Shown here piece by piece: positions 54,376-62,310 of a DNA stretch of 64,000 nt (within the stretch, counting starts at the first letter, position 1; the number at the start of each line of letters is the position of its first letter). Origin of the DNA: an uncultured Candidatus Nitrosopumilus sp. (GTDB lineage: Archaea; Thermoproteota; Nitrososphaeria; Nitrososphaerales; Nitrosopumilaceae); assembly GCA_951812655.1 (NCBI GenBank), contig OX638319.1:1527620-1591619 (forward strand), given 5' to 3'. The notes under the pieces were generated by a model. The model was given only the letters and a program-made list of their open reading frames with translations. It was not told where the DNA came from and did no database searches. Both the position numbers and the translations under genes were made by a program.

Positions 54376-55131
54376 TCATTTAGCAGCAATAGTTGTTTTT
54401 GATTTATTTGAGGGTATTGCCCTGTACAGAAATACAAAAGACGCAGTTGCGGCAATTCCTGCAAGTGTTGCCATAGTGATGATAAAATCAGTACCTGTAT
54501 AGCTCAAAATTCCAGTATATGGATCAACATAAGGGGTTCCCGAACCAGATCCAGGATTTGCGACCACGGACTCAACCCGAGATTTTGCAAGATGCAACGA
54601 CTCATCAATTGAGTTTGAGATGCCGGTACCAGAGATTTCAATAGGAAGCCTAAATTCAGAATACCAGCTTTGGATTGGACTAAGCAAGGTACTGTCAGCC
54701 GACAGCATCATCAAGGACATCATACCCATGACAGAAGTTGTCACAATTCCAAAAAATCTGGAAATAGAACGAAATGAGCGTATTAGTAATTTACTTTTCC
54801 TTGTTTTTTCAGTAATCTTAGAAGGTGTGATAATTATTGCAAGCTTCGACGTTTTGTAATAGTTCATGTCTCTTGCCTTTGAGTTTTTTTCAGTTTTTGA
54901 AACATGTACAAGTTCAAGCTGCTGCATTTTATCCAGATAGTGCTTTACAAGCTGCAAAGACATGTTAGTTTTACGTGAAATATCATTTGCGGTAAGCTCA
55001 TCATGAAACAACAGATTCAAAATGGCGACACCTGACTTGTTAGAAATCACTTTTGCCAGAATTTTCATCTTTTCATCATCAATGGAAAAAACGTTGAGAT
55101 GATCATCAACGTCAGAATTGTTATCAAACAT
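54376..55131 (-). CDS. Membrane-tethered winged-helix regulator with NPxxGSGTP module
   Basis: 251 residues from ATG 55131, chosen because a TATA-like box lies about 25-30 nt upstream; the frame to 55203 is noncoding. N-terminal ArsR-like winged helix (ILAKVISNKSGVAILNLLFH, TANDISRKTNMSLQLVKHYL), then a TM helix (MGMMSLMMLSA), an outside segment with IDESLHLAKSRVESVVANPG followed by SGSGTPYVDPYTG, and a second TM helix. The outside segment matches the divergently encoded small protein 55223-55537. Signal-driven tethering is inferred. Confidence 0.8.
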   Translation of the reverse strand: MFDNNSDVDDHLNVFSIDDEKMKILAKVISNKSGVAILNLLFHDELTANDISRKTNMSLQLVKHYLDKMQQLELVHVSKTEKNSKARDMNYYKTSKLAIIITPSKITEKTRKSKLLIRSFRSISRFFGIVTTSVMGMMSLMMLSADSTLLSPIQSWYSEFRLPIEISGTGISNSIDESLHLAKSRVESVVANPGSGSGTPYVDPYTGILSYTGTDFIITMATLAGIAATASFVFLYRAIPSNKSKTTIAAK

Positions 55132-55222
55132 AGATACCATCAATATTACAATATAGTATGTAAGGATTAGTGAAACAAAAATTTCATCAAACGCTTTATG
55201 CAAAATTTACGTAATTTATTCA

Positions 55223-55537
55223 ATGAGTGGGAAAAGAATAATCATGTCGGCAGGAGTAATGTTAAGTATTTTGATATTACCTTCTGTCAGCAATCTTGCA
55301 TACGCACAGTATATTCCATCTTCAGGACACACAGGTCTTGACGACTACCTTGAACTCTCAAAAGAGAGAGTCATAGTGGCTACAGATAACCCACATACGG
55401 GATCTGGAACCCCAATGTTTGCACTGGACGGAGTGATAGGTGCGCTTGTGTTATCCACAGGGGTGTTTGGGGGAATAGCTGCCTCGTTTTTTGTAAGAGG
55501 ACGCAAGGGAAAGTATGCAGCAATGGGAAGAGGATAG
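55223..55537 (+). CDS. Small secreted/membrane protein with NPxxGSGTP module
   Basis: 104 residues: signal peptide 1-28 (ending AYA), a short outside segment (LDDYLELSKERVIVATDNPH then TGSGTPM), and a C-terminal TM helix with a basic tail (RGRKGKYAAMGRG). The segment and TM align with the outside segment of the divergent regulator 54376-55131 (D-L-K-R-V-NP-GSGTP-G-GIAA). The two genes are 91 bp apart and probably share control. Function unknown. Confidence 0.75.
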   Translation: MSGKRIIMSAGVMLSILILPSVSNLAYAQYIPSSGHTGLDDYLELSKERVIVATDNPHTGSGTPMFALDGVIGALVLSTGVFGGIAASFFVRGRKGKYAAMGRG

Positions 55538-55576
55538 CCACCTCTTTTTCATTTTTTAGTATTTTACACAATCGAA

Positions 55577-55741
55577 CTAGCGATTCAACATTAGTCGATT
55601 TCCACAAATTGGGCAGAAATTGAATTGCTCTTCGCAACGTATTACGCCGTTGGTTTTCTTACATGTGAAAGTAGTACGTCCGGAGCCATTGGAATTTAGA
55701 ATTAGGAAATGAAATTCATCAAGGTTGTGAAGCTCATTCAT
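55577..55741 (-). CDS. 54-residue zinc-ribbon microprotein
   Basis: ATG at 55741. Ends with FTCKKTNGVIRCEEQFNFCPICG: C-x9-C-x6-C-x2-C. The same arrangement, with matching FTC, F-FCP and CG, occurs in 58780-58929, so the two are paralogs. Zinc binding is very likely; function unknown. Confidence 0.75.
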   Translation of the reverse strand: MNELHNLDEFHFLILNSNGSGRTTFTCKKTNGVIRCEEQFNFCPICGNRLMLNR

Positions 55742-55906
55742 GATATAAGAAAAATTATCGATGTTGCTTTATAATTTTTTTATCATAAATCATTACTTTT
55801 CATCTTTGTTTGAGAAATCATGAATAAGAATTTGTCCACGTGCACCACTTTTTACGTGGAAATTCTACATTGAGTCAGCATGACGAAAATAAATAAAAAC
55901 AATCTC

Positions 55907-56239
55907 CTAGTAAGATGCAGGCGTAGCCTTGCCCGAGATGTGCTCAATGTCAGGATCTTTAGAGATTTCCTCAATGAGACCCACATTCATCTGCCCTACA
56001 GCAGTCAACCCATGAGTGCTTAACTGAGTAGGAAATCCATACTTTGCTCGAATCATATCTTGTTTTCTTGATGGATCTATTTCCAAACCATATTCCAAGT
56101 GTAATTCAACCTTTGGAGGAACGTCAGTGAGTTTTCGTTCCAAGTACATGATCTTTATCAATAAATCGACATCGGTGTTTGATATTGATTGTTTGATTTT
56201 TGACAGGAACTCGTCATATTGTGTTTCTACGAGAGACAT
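55907..56239 (-). CDS. Hypothetical protein
   Basis: 110 residues. Two helices (YDEFLSKIKQSISNTDVDLL, LIKIMYLERKLTD) then a strand-rich part with PPKVELHLEYGLEIDPSRK and a C-terminal helix. Looks like a small alpha/beta domain, ATG start, no metal ligands. Not recognised. Confidence 0.63.
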   Translation of the reverse strand: MSLVETQYDEFLSKIKQSISNTDVDLLIKIMYLERKLTDVPPKVELHLEYGLEIDPSRKQDMIRAKYGFPTQLSTHGLTAVGQMNVGLIEEISKDPDIEHISGKATPASY

Positions 56240-56516
56240 ATCATGCTTGATTTCAAAAATTACTTAAACATCAGGTTTGCAATGCACTAAAAATATCAGA
56301 GTTTAATTTGCAACAAGATTCTCATGAAAATTGAACAAATGCATTATCAAATGAAACGTAAAAAGGTCATAGGAATGCCCAGTGTTTCAGCATAAATAAT
56401 TTCATTTTTTGCAAAACGTGTATTCATTTAATTAAATTTTCAGCATAGTGATTTTACAAGTATGTTGATGATTTTGGAAATCTGTGCCATTCATCAATAT
56501 CCTTGTTTTAATTATA

Positions 56517-56828
56517 CTAGCAAAAATCCAAATCAATATCGAATTTGCCATGATTGTAATTTACCATGATTGATTTTATCTTACTTTCATAATAGATTGA
56601 TTTTTTTCCAGCAGGCGTAATACGAAAACTGGTTTTCAACAGACCGTAATTTTGAAATTTATGCAGTCTCCTATAGATTGAGCAAAGATCAATACCCAGA
56701 TCATGACTAATCTGTATGGCTGATTTTGGTTCCTCTTGAATCGAATCGATTATTTTTCTTGCTAGAGGTTCAGTAATCAGACGAAGTATATTTTCTCGTT
56801 TGTTTAATTGCAGATGAGTCTGTGACAA
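56517..56828 (-). CDS. ArsR-like winged-helix regulator
   Basis: 103 residues from TTG 56828. Winged helix: RENILRLITEPLARKIIDSI, SAIQISHDLGIDLCSIYRRL, QNYGLLKTSFRITPAGKKSI. No sensor domain. Regulates an unknown target; it is the nearest regulator on the left of amoC, 260 bp away and divergent from it. Confidence 0.75.
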   Translation of the reverse strand: MSQTHLQLNKRENILRLITEPLARKIIDSIQEEPKSAIQISHDLGIDLCSIYRRLHKFQNYGLLKTSFRITPAGKKSIYYESKIKSIMVNYNHGKFDIDLDFC

Positions 56829-57060
56829 TCATGAAAAATATTTTTCTTGGAATTAAAACTTCATGACCGCACTGAATTGCAATGCACCATCAAAAATTTC
56901 AGCGATATACATTGACGATAAACGTTAGATTTTAGAACATTTTAAAAAAATAGTTCTACAGTTTTTTCAAATAAAACACATCATAATTTGAATTCGCATC
57001 ATTTTTTCTTTTGAATTGCGTTAAAAATTTTGATTTGCACTTTTCGAAAACGTCTCCGGA

Positions 57061-57068
57061 TTTAAACT
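57061..57068 (+). promoter_or_regulatory. TATA-like box of amoC
   Basis: TTTAAACT preceded by GC-richer CGTCTCCGGA (possible BRE), 22 nt ahead of the amoC ATG. Spacing fits a leaderless or very short leader mRNA. Confidence 0.55.
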
Positions 57069-57089
57069 TGTAATTTGACAATAAACATC

Positions 57090-57653
57090 ATGGCTCAGAT
57101 GCCCGCATTAATCCCAAAAGAAGTCGAGATCCAGAGACTAAAGAAAATCTGGCTTATCGTCATCGCAATGGGTTCAGTTGCTGCATCAGTCGAAGTGGAT
57201 AACTTCGTTGATGGATCTTTGCATCAGACCTCTATCAGAGACAGTGCATTCACACCAGCTCACTGGTGGCTATACTCACACTTCATCACATTACCGATTG
57301 GATGGGGTATGGCAGCAGTCTATGATAGAAAAGTACCAATTCTCAGAGGCCCAAACAACTCGATGAACACAGGATTGAAGATGACCATCATAGGCTATCT
57401 TGCAACCATGTTCACGATCGGAGTCAACGAGATGTGGCACTTCTGGTTCGTAGAGGAGATCTTCGCAGTACCAAACCACTGGATGTTTAACATGGGAGTC
57501 GTAGTGGCTTTCATGGGCGCATTGGCATACGTGGTCAGAGTATACGCTCGACTCGTAGAACTAGGCGCAGAGACCCCTGGTGAGAACCCATACGTTGCAG
57601 AGATGTACAAGATGGCCCTTGAAGGCAAATTGTACAGCAGAGCAATCCCTTAG
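57090..57653 (+). CDS. amoC: Ammonia monooxygenase subunit C
   Basis: 187 residues from ATG 57090 (the TTG-like start 15 nt earlier adds five residues). Polytopic membrane subunit of the copper monooxygenase that oxidises ammonia to hydroxylamine. CuC ligands are visible as D41, H45 and H58 (VDGSLHQTSIRDSAFTPAHW) and the CuD set as N113, H117 and H130 (NEMWHFWF ... PNH). Length is standard for archaeal AmoC. Codon choice is more C-rich than in neighbours, as expected for a highly expressed gene. amoA, amoB and amoX are not in this window, so this is a stand-alone copy. Confidence 0.97.
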   Translation: MAQMPALIPKEVEIQRLKKIWLIVIAMGSVAASVEVDNFVDGSLHQTSIRDSAFTPAHWWLYSHFITLPIGWGMAAVYDRKVPILRGPNNSMNTGLKMTIIGYLATMFTIGVNEMWHFWFVEEIFAVPNHWMFNMGVVVAFMGALAYVVRVYARLVELGAETPGENPYVAEMYKMALEGKLYSRAIP

Positions 57654-57658
57654 AAAAA

Positions 57659-57680
57659 GTGCATCAGCACATTTTTTTTA
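57659..57680 (+). terminator. Terminator of amoC
   Basis: Hairpin GTGC-ATCA-GCAC flanked by AAAAA and followed by an eight-T run, starting 5 nt after the amoC stop. Clear transcription end signal for a monocistronic amoC. Confidence 0.75.
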
Positions 57681-58114
57681 TTTATCTTGAAGGTTTTATC
57701 CAAATTACGGATATACTCTCGAATTAGGATTCAGCATAGAACGTGTTCACGTCATGGATATTCGCAATTGGACATCGCAGGCATGATGCTTATTTTTTTA
57801 TTCAACGTCCACTGTCAACGGTCATGAGATTTTTGTAACTCTTGAACTTTTTCATGATTGATGTGTTCCAGTACAGAGTTTAGAAATTCACGAAATTGAA
57901 TCAAGTCCATTCTTTTTTTTACGTGGAATTATGCAGCAAATCCAATGTTGCCAACCAGTCAATTTGGTTTAGAGTGTCAAGTGACTATTATGTATGCTTC
58001 ATGTCATCAACAATGTTTTTAATTTTTTTACCAAAATCATCATCAGAATATGTCTTCACATTTTATCAAGTAACTTCATGTTTTTGAACAGGGCCAATAA
58101 CGGAATATGCGGAA
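57681..58114. other. Gap with two weak micro-ORFs
   Basis: A minus-strand 31-codon frame at 57815-57910 (MDLIQFREFLNSVLEHINHE then a short tail) and a 23-codon GTG frame at 57988-58059 (MKTYSDDDFGKKIKNIVDDM plus three residues) have coding-like composition. A + strand frame over them (57896-58087) is Phe/Ser/Cys-rich and looks spurious. No RNA gene seen. Confidence 0.3.
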
Positions 58115-58231
58115 TCAGATATCGTAAAAAGACACAGCCAGAAACGAGATCAATACCAGAAATATAGACAGGGGTACACGCAATATTTTAAAAGTATGCT
58201 TCAGAGTCTCAATTCGAAACGAAGTCATCAT
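58115..58231 (-). CDS. 38-residue single-TM microprotein
   Basis: Start at ATG 58231 or 58228. Basic amphipathic N-terminus (MMTSFRIETLKHTFKILR) then one TM helix (VPLSIFLVLISFLAVSF). Its ATG overlaps the TGA of the zinc-protein gene upstream by 4 nt (ATGA), strong evidence for translational coupling and for the ORF being real. Confidence 0.62.
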   Translation of the reverse strand: MMTSFRIETLKHTFKILRVPLSIFLVLISFLAVSFYDI

Positions 58232-58452
58232 TCTGAAGAATTTTCGACGGGGGCATAGTCATCACATACACATTTAGTGCAAGAAATGCTCGATTGCAGT
58301 TTTCCACTGGGCATAGAGGTACCAGCAAGAAAATCCCCCCCTCCAGAACGACCAAGCACTAGATGATGAACATCTTTTGGATGCATACAGTTTACACAGT
58401 CAGTAGCGTTTGTCACAAGAAATCTTCCATGACCGGTCTCATAAATGTACAA
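58228..58452 (-). CDS. Small zinc protein, CxxC/CxxCxC type
   Basis: 74 residues. CVNCMHPKDVHHLVLG and later ISCTKCVCDDY: C19, C22, His pair, then C-x2-C-x-C. The same order (CxNCxHPxxxxH ... C-x2-C-x-C) is found in 58532-58804. Likely one or two zinc ions. Part of a chain of seven small minus-strand genes from 59448 to 58115. Confidence 0.75.
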   Translation of the reverse strand: MYIYETGHGRFLVTNATDCVNCMHPKDVHHLVLGRSGGGDFLAGTSMPSGKLQSSISCTKCVCDDYAPVENSSE

Positions 58453-58531
58453 ATTAATTGATCAATCAAGGATTGTTTCTTTCTAAAAAACTAGTCATGA
58501 AATAAAAATAACCGTCCAGAATCTAGAAAAA

Positions 58532-58804
58532 TCATTTAAACTCCACACAGCTACATTCTCTGCAGCCCAACCTCTTTATTTTAAATGAAAATTTTTCCAT
58601 GCCATTGCCAGGATTCATTTTCAGGTAATGGCATACAGCAGGATGACTGCAATTCGTGCATGATATTTCATCAGGGCTTATTTTTAATGCTTTTTTCACA
58701 GAACCCCACACATGATTTAACCCATATTGATTGTAAATGTGCTTTATGACGACCTCATCATAACAGAGGGTAAGGCAATCTAACTTGTCAAAGAGTCGCC
58801 ACAC
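58532..58804 (-). CDS. Small zinc protein, CxxC/CxxCxC type
   Basis: 90 residues from GTG 58804; a later in-frame GTG would give a shorter form. Key segment SCTNCSHPAVCHYLKMNPGN and terminal LGCRECSCVEF match 58228-58452. The N-terminal 45 residues are a separate helical stretch. The start overlaps the upstream microprotein by 25 bp in another frame, so the true start is uncertain. Confidence 0.68.
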   Translation of the reverse strand: MWRLFDKLDCLTLCYDEVVIKHIYNQYGLNHVWGSVKKALKISPDEISCTNCSHPAVCHYLKMNPGNGMEKFSFKIKRLGCRECSCVEFK

Positions 58805-58929
58805 AGCGGACAGAAATCAAAATGTTGCTTGCAATTTACAAATGACCTAGATTTGTTACAAGTAAACACGGTACCAGTTATGCCAGTGGTGACAAAATGA
58901 AACATATCTATGACAATCTTCTTGCCCAT
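58780..58929 (-). CDS. 49-residue zinc-ribbon microprotein
   Basis: ATG at 58929. MGKKIVIDMFHFVTTGITGT then FTCNKSRSFVNCKQHFDFCP and LCG: C-x8-C-x6-C-x2-C. Paralog of 55577-55741. Probably a zinc ribbon; function unknown. Confidence 0.66.
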   Translation of the reverse strand: MGKKIVIDMFHFVTTGITGTVFTCNKSRSFVNCKQHFDFCPLCGDSLTS

Positions 58930-58993
58930 GACTCATACCTCCAAGAAATACATCATTTTAAAATCATTCATGCCACATATGTAAAAATTAATC

Positions 58994-59128
58994 TCATACA
59001 AAAGTCAGATTCCATAAAATAACTCCAACTACGGGAACGACGATGGTGGCGACAGAGACAACAATCATCCATTTCTTTCTCACGTATCCACGTTCATCCA
59101 AGAACATGACTTGTTCTCCAGCAGGCAA
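58994..59128 (-). CDS. 44-residue single-TM microprotein
   Basis: TTG at 59128 gives MPAGEQVMFLDERGYVRKKW then a TM helix (MIVVSVATIVVPVVGVILW); the first ATG (59107) gives 37 residues. Starts 27 nt after the zinc microprotein upstream. The charged juxtamembrane part suggests a membrane-surface role. Confidence 0.55.
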   Translation of the reverse strand: MPAGEQVMFLDERGYVRKKWMIVVSVATIVVPVVGVILWNLTFV

Positions 59129-59155
59129 ATTCTTTCATAAAAGACATCGTTATCA

Positions 59156-59329
59156 TCAAGATTCCCTCCAATTGGCATTACAGCTAGTGCATTTTCCAAT
59201 ATAACCATCATATTTTTTACAAAATTTGATGATAGTTCCATATCCACAATTTTCACAAGGCCCCAAAGATTCCTCGGGAATCAGCATAAATCCTTTTTTG
59301 TATTCCGTGCGGTCATTGTCATCAGTCAA
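59156..59329 (-). CDS. 57-residue zinc-ribbon microprotein
   Basis: TTG at 59329 (MTDDNDRTEYKKGFMLIPEE) or ATG at 59287. The ribbon is GPCENCGYGT then KCTSCNANW, two CxxC knuckles. Its TTG overlaps the stop of the upstream ORF by 4 nt (TTGA). Likely zinc-binding. Confidence 0.64.
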   Translation of the reverse strand: MTDDNDRTEYKKGFMLIPEESLGPCENCGYGTIIKFCKKYDGYIGKCTSCNANWRES

Positions 59330-59448
59330 AACACATCAGATCCTGATAACATGCAATCATCACAAACTATTTTCGATTTATGAAGAGCTGTAATCAATGA
59401 CCAATAAACTTCAAAATGATAGTTTGCGCACATGTTGTTTTTTAACAT
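59326..59448 (-). CDS. 40-residue Cys/His microprotein
   Basis: ATG at 59448. MLKNNMCANYHFEVYWSLIT then a helix and IVCDDCMLSG: C7, H11, C29, C32, fit for one zinc. Stop overlaps the start of the next ORF (TTGA). First member of the microprotein chain. Confidence 0.55.
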   Translation of the reverse strand: MLKNNMCANYHFEVYWSLITALHKSKIVCDDCMLSGSDVF

Positions 59449-59485
59449 CAATTTTGTACCTTCATTTTTTCCTTTTTTCTATAAC

Positions 59486-59923
59486 TCATTTCACATTAAC
59501 TAATAATTTTGATTTAATTTCGTCATGATCATAGCAAGTCAGCTCAAGCTTATTGCCATCGGGATCATCAAAATAAATTGAAAAAGAGATGTCGTGATCC
59601 ACCACGTCATCCTTGGAGACTGGAACATCAATTAGAAGTAATTTTAGATCATCAATATGAGTCAAAAAATCGACAAACATTTTTCCCGAAGTTCTAAAAG
59701 CCATGCGGTTTATGGAACCGTCATTTTCCTTTATCCCGTTAATCAAAGCAATTTTCACAGTTCGTTCGTCATTTCCAATAAATAACGGACCGTTCTCAGA
59801 CCACACGTCAAGTTCTGCAAGAGGATGCAATCCAAAGACATCCCCATACCATTTTGCAGCATTCATCCTATCAGATACGAATATCTCAATGTGATCAATA
59901 TCGTCAACTATAAGTTCATTCAT
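59486..59923 (-). CDS. VOC/glyoxalase-superfamily protein
   Basis: 145 residues from ATG 59923; the frame to 60109 adds low-complexity sequence and is rejected. Single VOC domain: IDHIEIFVSDRMNAAKWYGD, FGLHPLAELDVWSENGPLFI and YFDDPDGNKLELTCYD with the metal-ligand-type His and Glu positions. Superfamily enzymes include glyoxalases, dioxygenases and fosfomycin resistance proteins; substrate unknown. Confidence 0.85.
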   Translation of the reverse strand: MNELIVDDIDHIEIFVSDRMNAAKWYGDVFGLHPLAELDVWSENGPLFIGNDERTVKIALINGIKENDGSINRMAFRTSGKMFVDFLTHIDDLKLLLIDVPVSKDDVVDHDISFSIYFDDPDGNKLELTCYDHDEIKSKLLVNVK

Positions 59924-60210
59924 CATTATTAATTTAAGATAATTCATTATTAATTTTTCAAATAGGTCAATCTCACTTTTAAAAATTGTCAAATGGATTT
60001 TTAAATTAGCCACATTGCATAGAGAGCCAATTTTAAATTCTAAAATTTTACGGAAAGTTATGTTCAAGAAGAAATTTTCAAATTCCATATTTTTTTGTAT
60101 TAAATTCAAGAGGAGCTAAAGATTCCAAATAACTTTCAGCATAGAAAATTTCCAAGACACACGCTACAATACAGATAAAATTTTTAGAAATCCCAGATAA
60201 GGAAATAAAA
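59924..60210. other. AT-rich gap
   Basis: 287 bp; contains the upstream region of the VOC gene and the 3' end region of the large repeat protein. No gene seen. Confidence 0.4.
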
Positions 60211-62310
60211 CTATTGCTTTGCTGAAGCTGTAGCTTTTGGAGGAGAGTTTACAGGATCAACGGTTATAGTTACAATGTCATTACTTTCACGTCCATTATC
60301 ATCAAATACCTTGAAATCAAATGTCAAAATCTTGATTTCATCATTGTTCACGGTAGGACTGGTGAATGATGGGGCCATGCTAGAATCGGAAGACAGTGTC
60401 ACAGACTCTCCAGATAGTTGTGTCCACATGTATGACAGTGGCTGGTTTTCTGGATCATAGCTGGTGGTTCCATCCAAATAGACTCTTACATTTTCATTTA
60501 CAATTTGATCAATGCCTGCATTAGAAATGATGTCAAGGCTTAACGTGTTTTTAACCAGAACATCCACACTGTCTGAAGCAGAATAAGTTCCGTCAAACAC
60601 AGTGCAAGTAAATGTCATAACAGAATCGTTCACAACACTTGATACATGAACCATTGTCACGGAGCTAGTAGACTGCTCGATTACAGCTGAAGACGGCGTA
60701 CTCCACATGAAACTGAGTCGATCACCATCAGGATCCGTTCCAGAGCAAGACAAGTTAGTGGCAGTGTTCTCATCTGCTTCCAGATCGGCGCCAGCATTAG
60801 CAGTAGGAGCAGTGTTTTCAGGAGAAACGAAAATTACCATCTGATCATGACTAGTCAAACCGTATGGATCAGTTGCAGTTAGTTCAAAAGCCAGTCGTTT
60901 AGAATCAGTAGGACCAACTTCAGGAGCAGTAAAGGAAAACTCTAGACCAGAACCGTCAAAAGATACCGAATCTCCAGCGATCTGTGTCCATTTTGTCTTT
61001 AACAAATCACCATTGAAGTCAAATGCAGTACCGATAACGGAGACATTATCTCCACCATGCACTCGTTTATCAGGACCTGCATACGCCCTTGGAGGACTGT
61101 TTTCGGCACTCACAACAATAGACACGTCATCAGTGTCAAAATTTCCTTTTGTATCGGTTACTTTAAGCTCAAATTTCAAGGGTTCTGACAAAGATTGGAT
61201 TGTAGGTGAAATGAAATATGCTAGCGGTTGTGTGCTTTCGTAGATTTTAGTTGGAATCCCGGATGTTTGAGTCCACAGGAATCTTATGTTATCACCATCG
61301 GCATCAGTTCCAAATCCATCCAAGTTTACAAATGTTCTTTGAGAAACGCTTTGATCCATTCCAGCATCAGCTATCGGGGCATGGTTTGAAGGAACCACCC
61401 TTACCAATGCCAGATCATTTGCATATCCGTTTCCTTGTGAATATCCCGTGACGTGAAACGACAGTAGTTGTTCAAAGTCTCCCACATCTGGGGCTGTAAA
61501 CGTTACACGGTCCCCGTTAAAAGAACTAAGTGCTACGGGGGCTCCAATAAACTGAATCCATGTATAGCTGATGGGTTTTCCATCCAGAGTGTTTCCAGTA
61601 ACGTCAAGAACCACGGTATCGCCAACAGATACAGTTTGTGCAGGTCCCGCATCTACGGAAATTGATCTATTCCCATGAATACTTGTAAACAGGATTACAT
61701 TTACAGTGTCACTAGCAACTCCTCCAAACCCATCAGCAATGGTGATCTTAAACGTCAAGGGTTCTGTCTGTGAAAAATCAAAGTCAATGGGTTGAAGAGA
61801 GAGATGCTTGTTAGTAGTAGACGACATGAAAACATCCTGTCCAGACACCTGCTCCCATTTGTAAGTAAGAGCATCGCCGTCTTCATCGATAGTCTGAGGA
61901 ATAATACTAATCACGTTAATTGATTTTGCCGCAAGAATGTCCTTTCCAGCATCAACGACAGGGGGATTGTTAACAGAATTTACAATTATTTCTACCATAT
62001 CGGAACTACTTTCACCTTGAGGATCAGTGACCACCAACTCAAAGGTAAGAACCTTGATTTCGCCGTTTAAGACGTCAGGAGCCATGAACGAAGGTTCAGG
62101 AACAGTATTTGACGACAACATCACTGATTCGCCATAGATTTGAGTCCATTGGAATGATAGATTTGAAGTATCAGAATCAGAACCCTCTCCAATTAAGGTC
62201 ACCATTTTATTTTCAATTACATCTACAGATTCAGTTTCAGCAAAAGATGCAGAGACATTACCAACTAACAAAACAGCAAAGATGAAAGGCAATAAAAGAT
62301 AAAAGTTCAC
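60211..62310 (-). CDS. Secreted multi-domain Ig/PKD-like repeat protein
   Basis: 699 residues from GTG 62310. Signal peptide 1-24 (ending SFA). About seven tandem domains of 85-100 residues, each with NxPPxxxAGxD at the start, DxDGDxLxYxWxQxSG in the middle and LxFxxxVxDxxG near the end, typical of PKD/cadherin-like surface domains. The sequence ends VDPVNSPPKATASAKQ, the opening of another domain, with no TM or sorting signal, so the C-terminus may be truncated or the protein released. Likely cell-surface adhesion. Confidence 0.88.
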   Translation of the reverse strand: MNFYLLLPFIFAVLLVGNVSASFAETESVDVIENKMVTLIGEGSDSDTSNLSFQWTQIYGESVMLSSNTVPEPSFMAPDVLNGEIKVLTFELVVTDPQGESSSDMVEIIVNSVNNPPVVDAGKDILAAKSINVISIIPQTIDEDGDALTYKWEQVSGQDVFMSSTTNKHLSLQPIDFDFSQTEPLTFKITIADGFGGVASDTVNVILFTSIHGNRSISVDAGPAQTVSVGDTVVLDVTGNTLDGKPISYTWIQFIGAPVALSSFNGDRVTFTAPDVGDFEQLLSFHVTGYSQGNGYANDLALVRVVPSNHAPIADAGMDQSVSQRTFVNLDGFGTDADGDNIRFLWTQTSGIPTKIYESTQPLAYFISPTIQSLSEPLKFELKVTDTKGNFDTDDVSIVVSAENSPPRAYAGPDKRVHGGDNVSVIGTAFDFNGDLLKTKWTQIAGDSVSFDGSGLEFSFTAPEVGPTDSKRLAFELTATDPYGLTSHDQMVIFVSPENTAPTANAGADLEADENTATNLSCSGTDPDGDRLSFMWSTPSSAVIEQSTSSVTMVHVSSVVNDSVMTFTCTVFDGTYSASDSVDVLVKNTLSLDIISNAGIDQIVNENVRVYLDGTTSYDPENQPLSYMWTQLSGESVTLSSDSSMAPSFTSPTVNNDEIKILTFDFKVFDDNGRESNDIVTITVDPVNSPPKATASAKQ

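Noticed and set aside
57896-58087. 63-codon + strand frame
   Set aside because: Phe/Ser/Cys-rich and antisense to better micro-ORFs.
59924-60109. N-terminal extension of the VOC protein
   Set aside because: Low-complexity Lys/Ile/Asn/Phe sequence; the domain begins right after ATG 59923.
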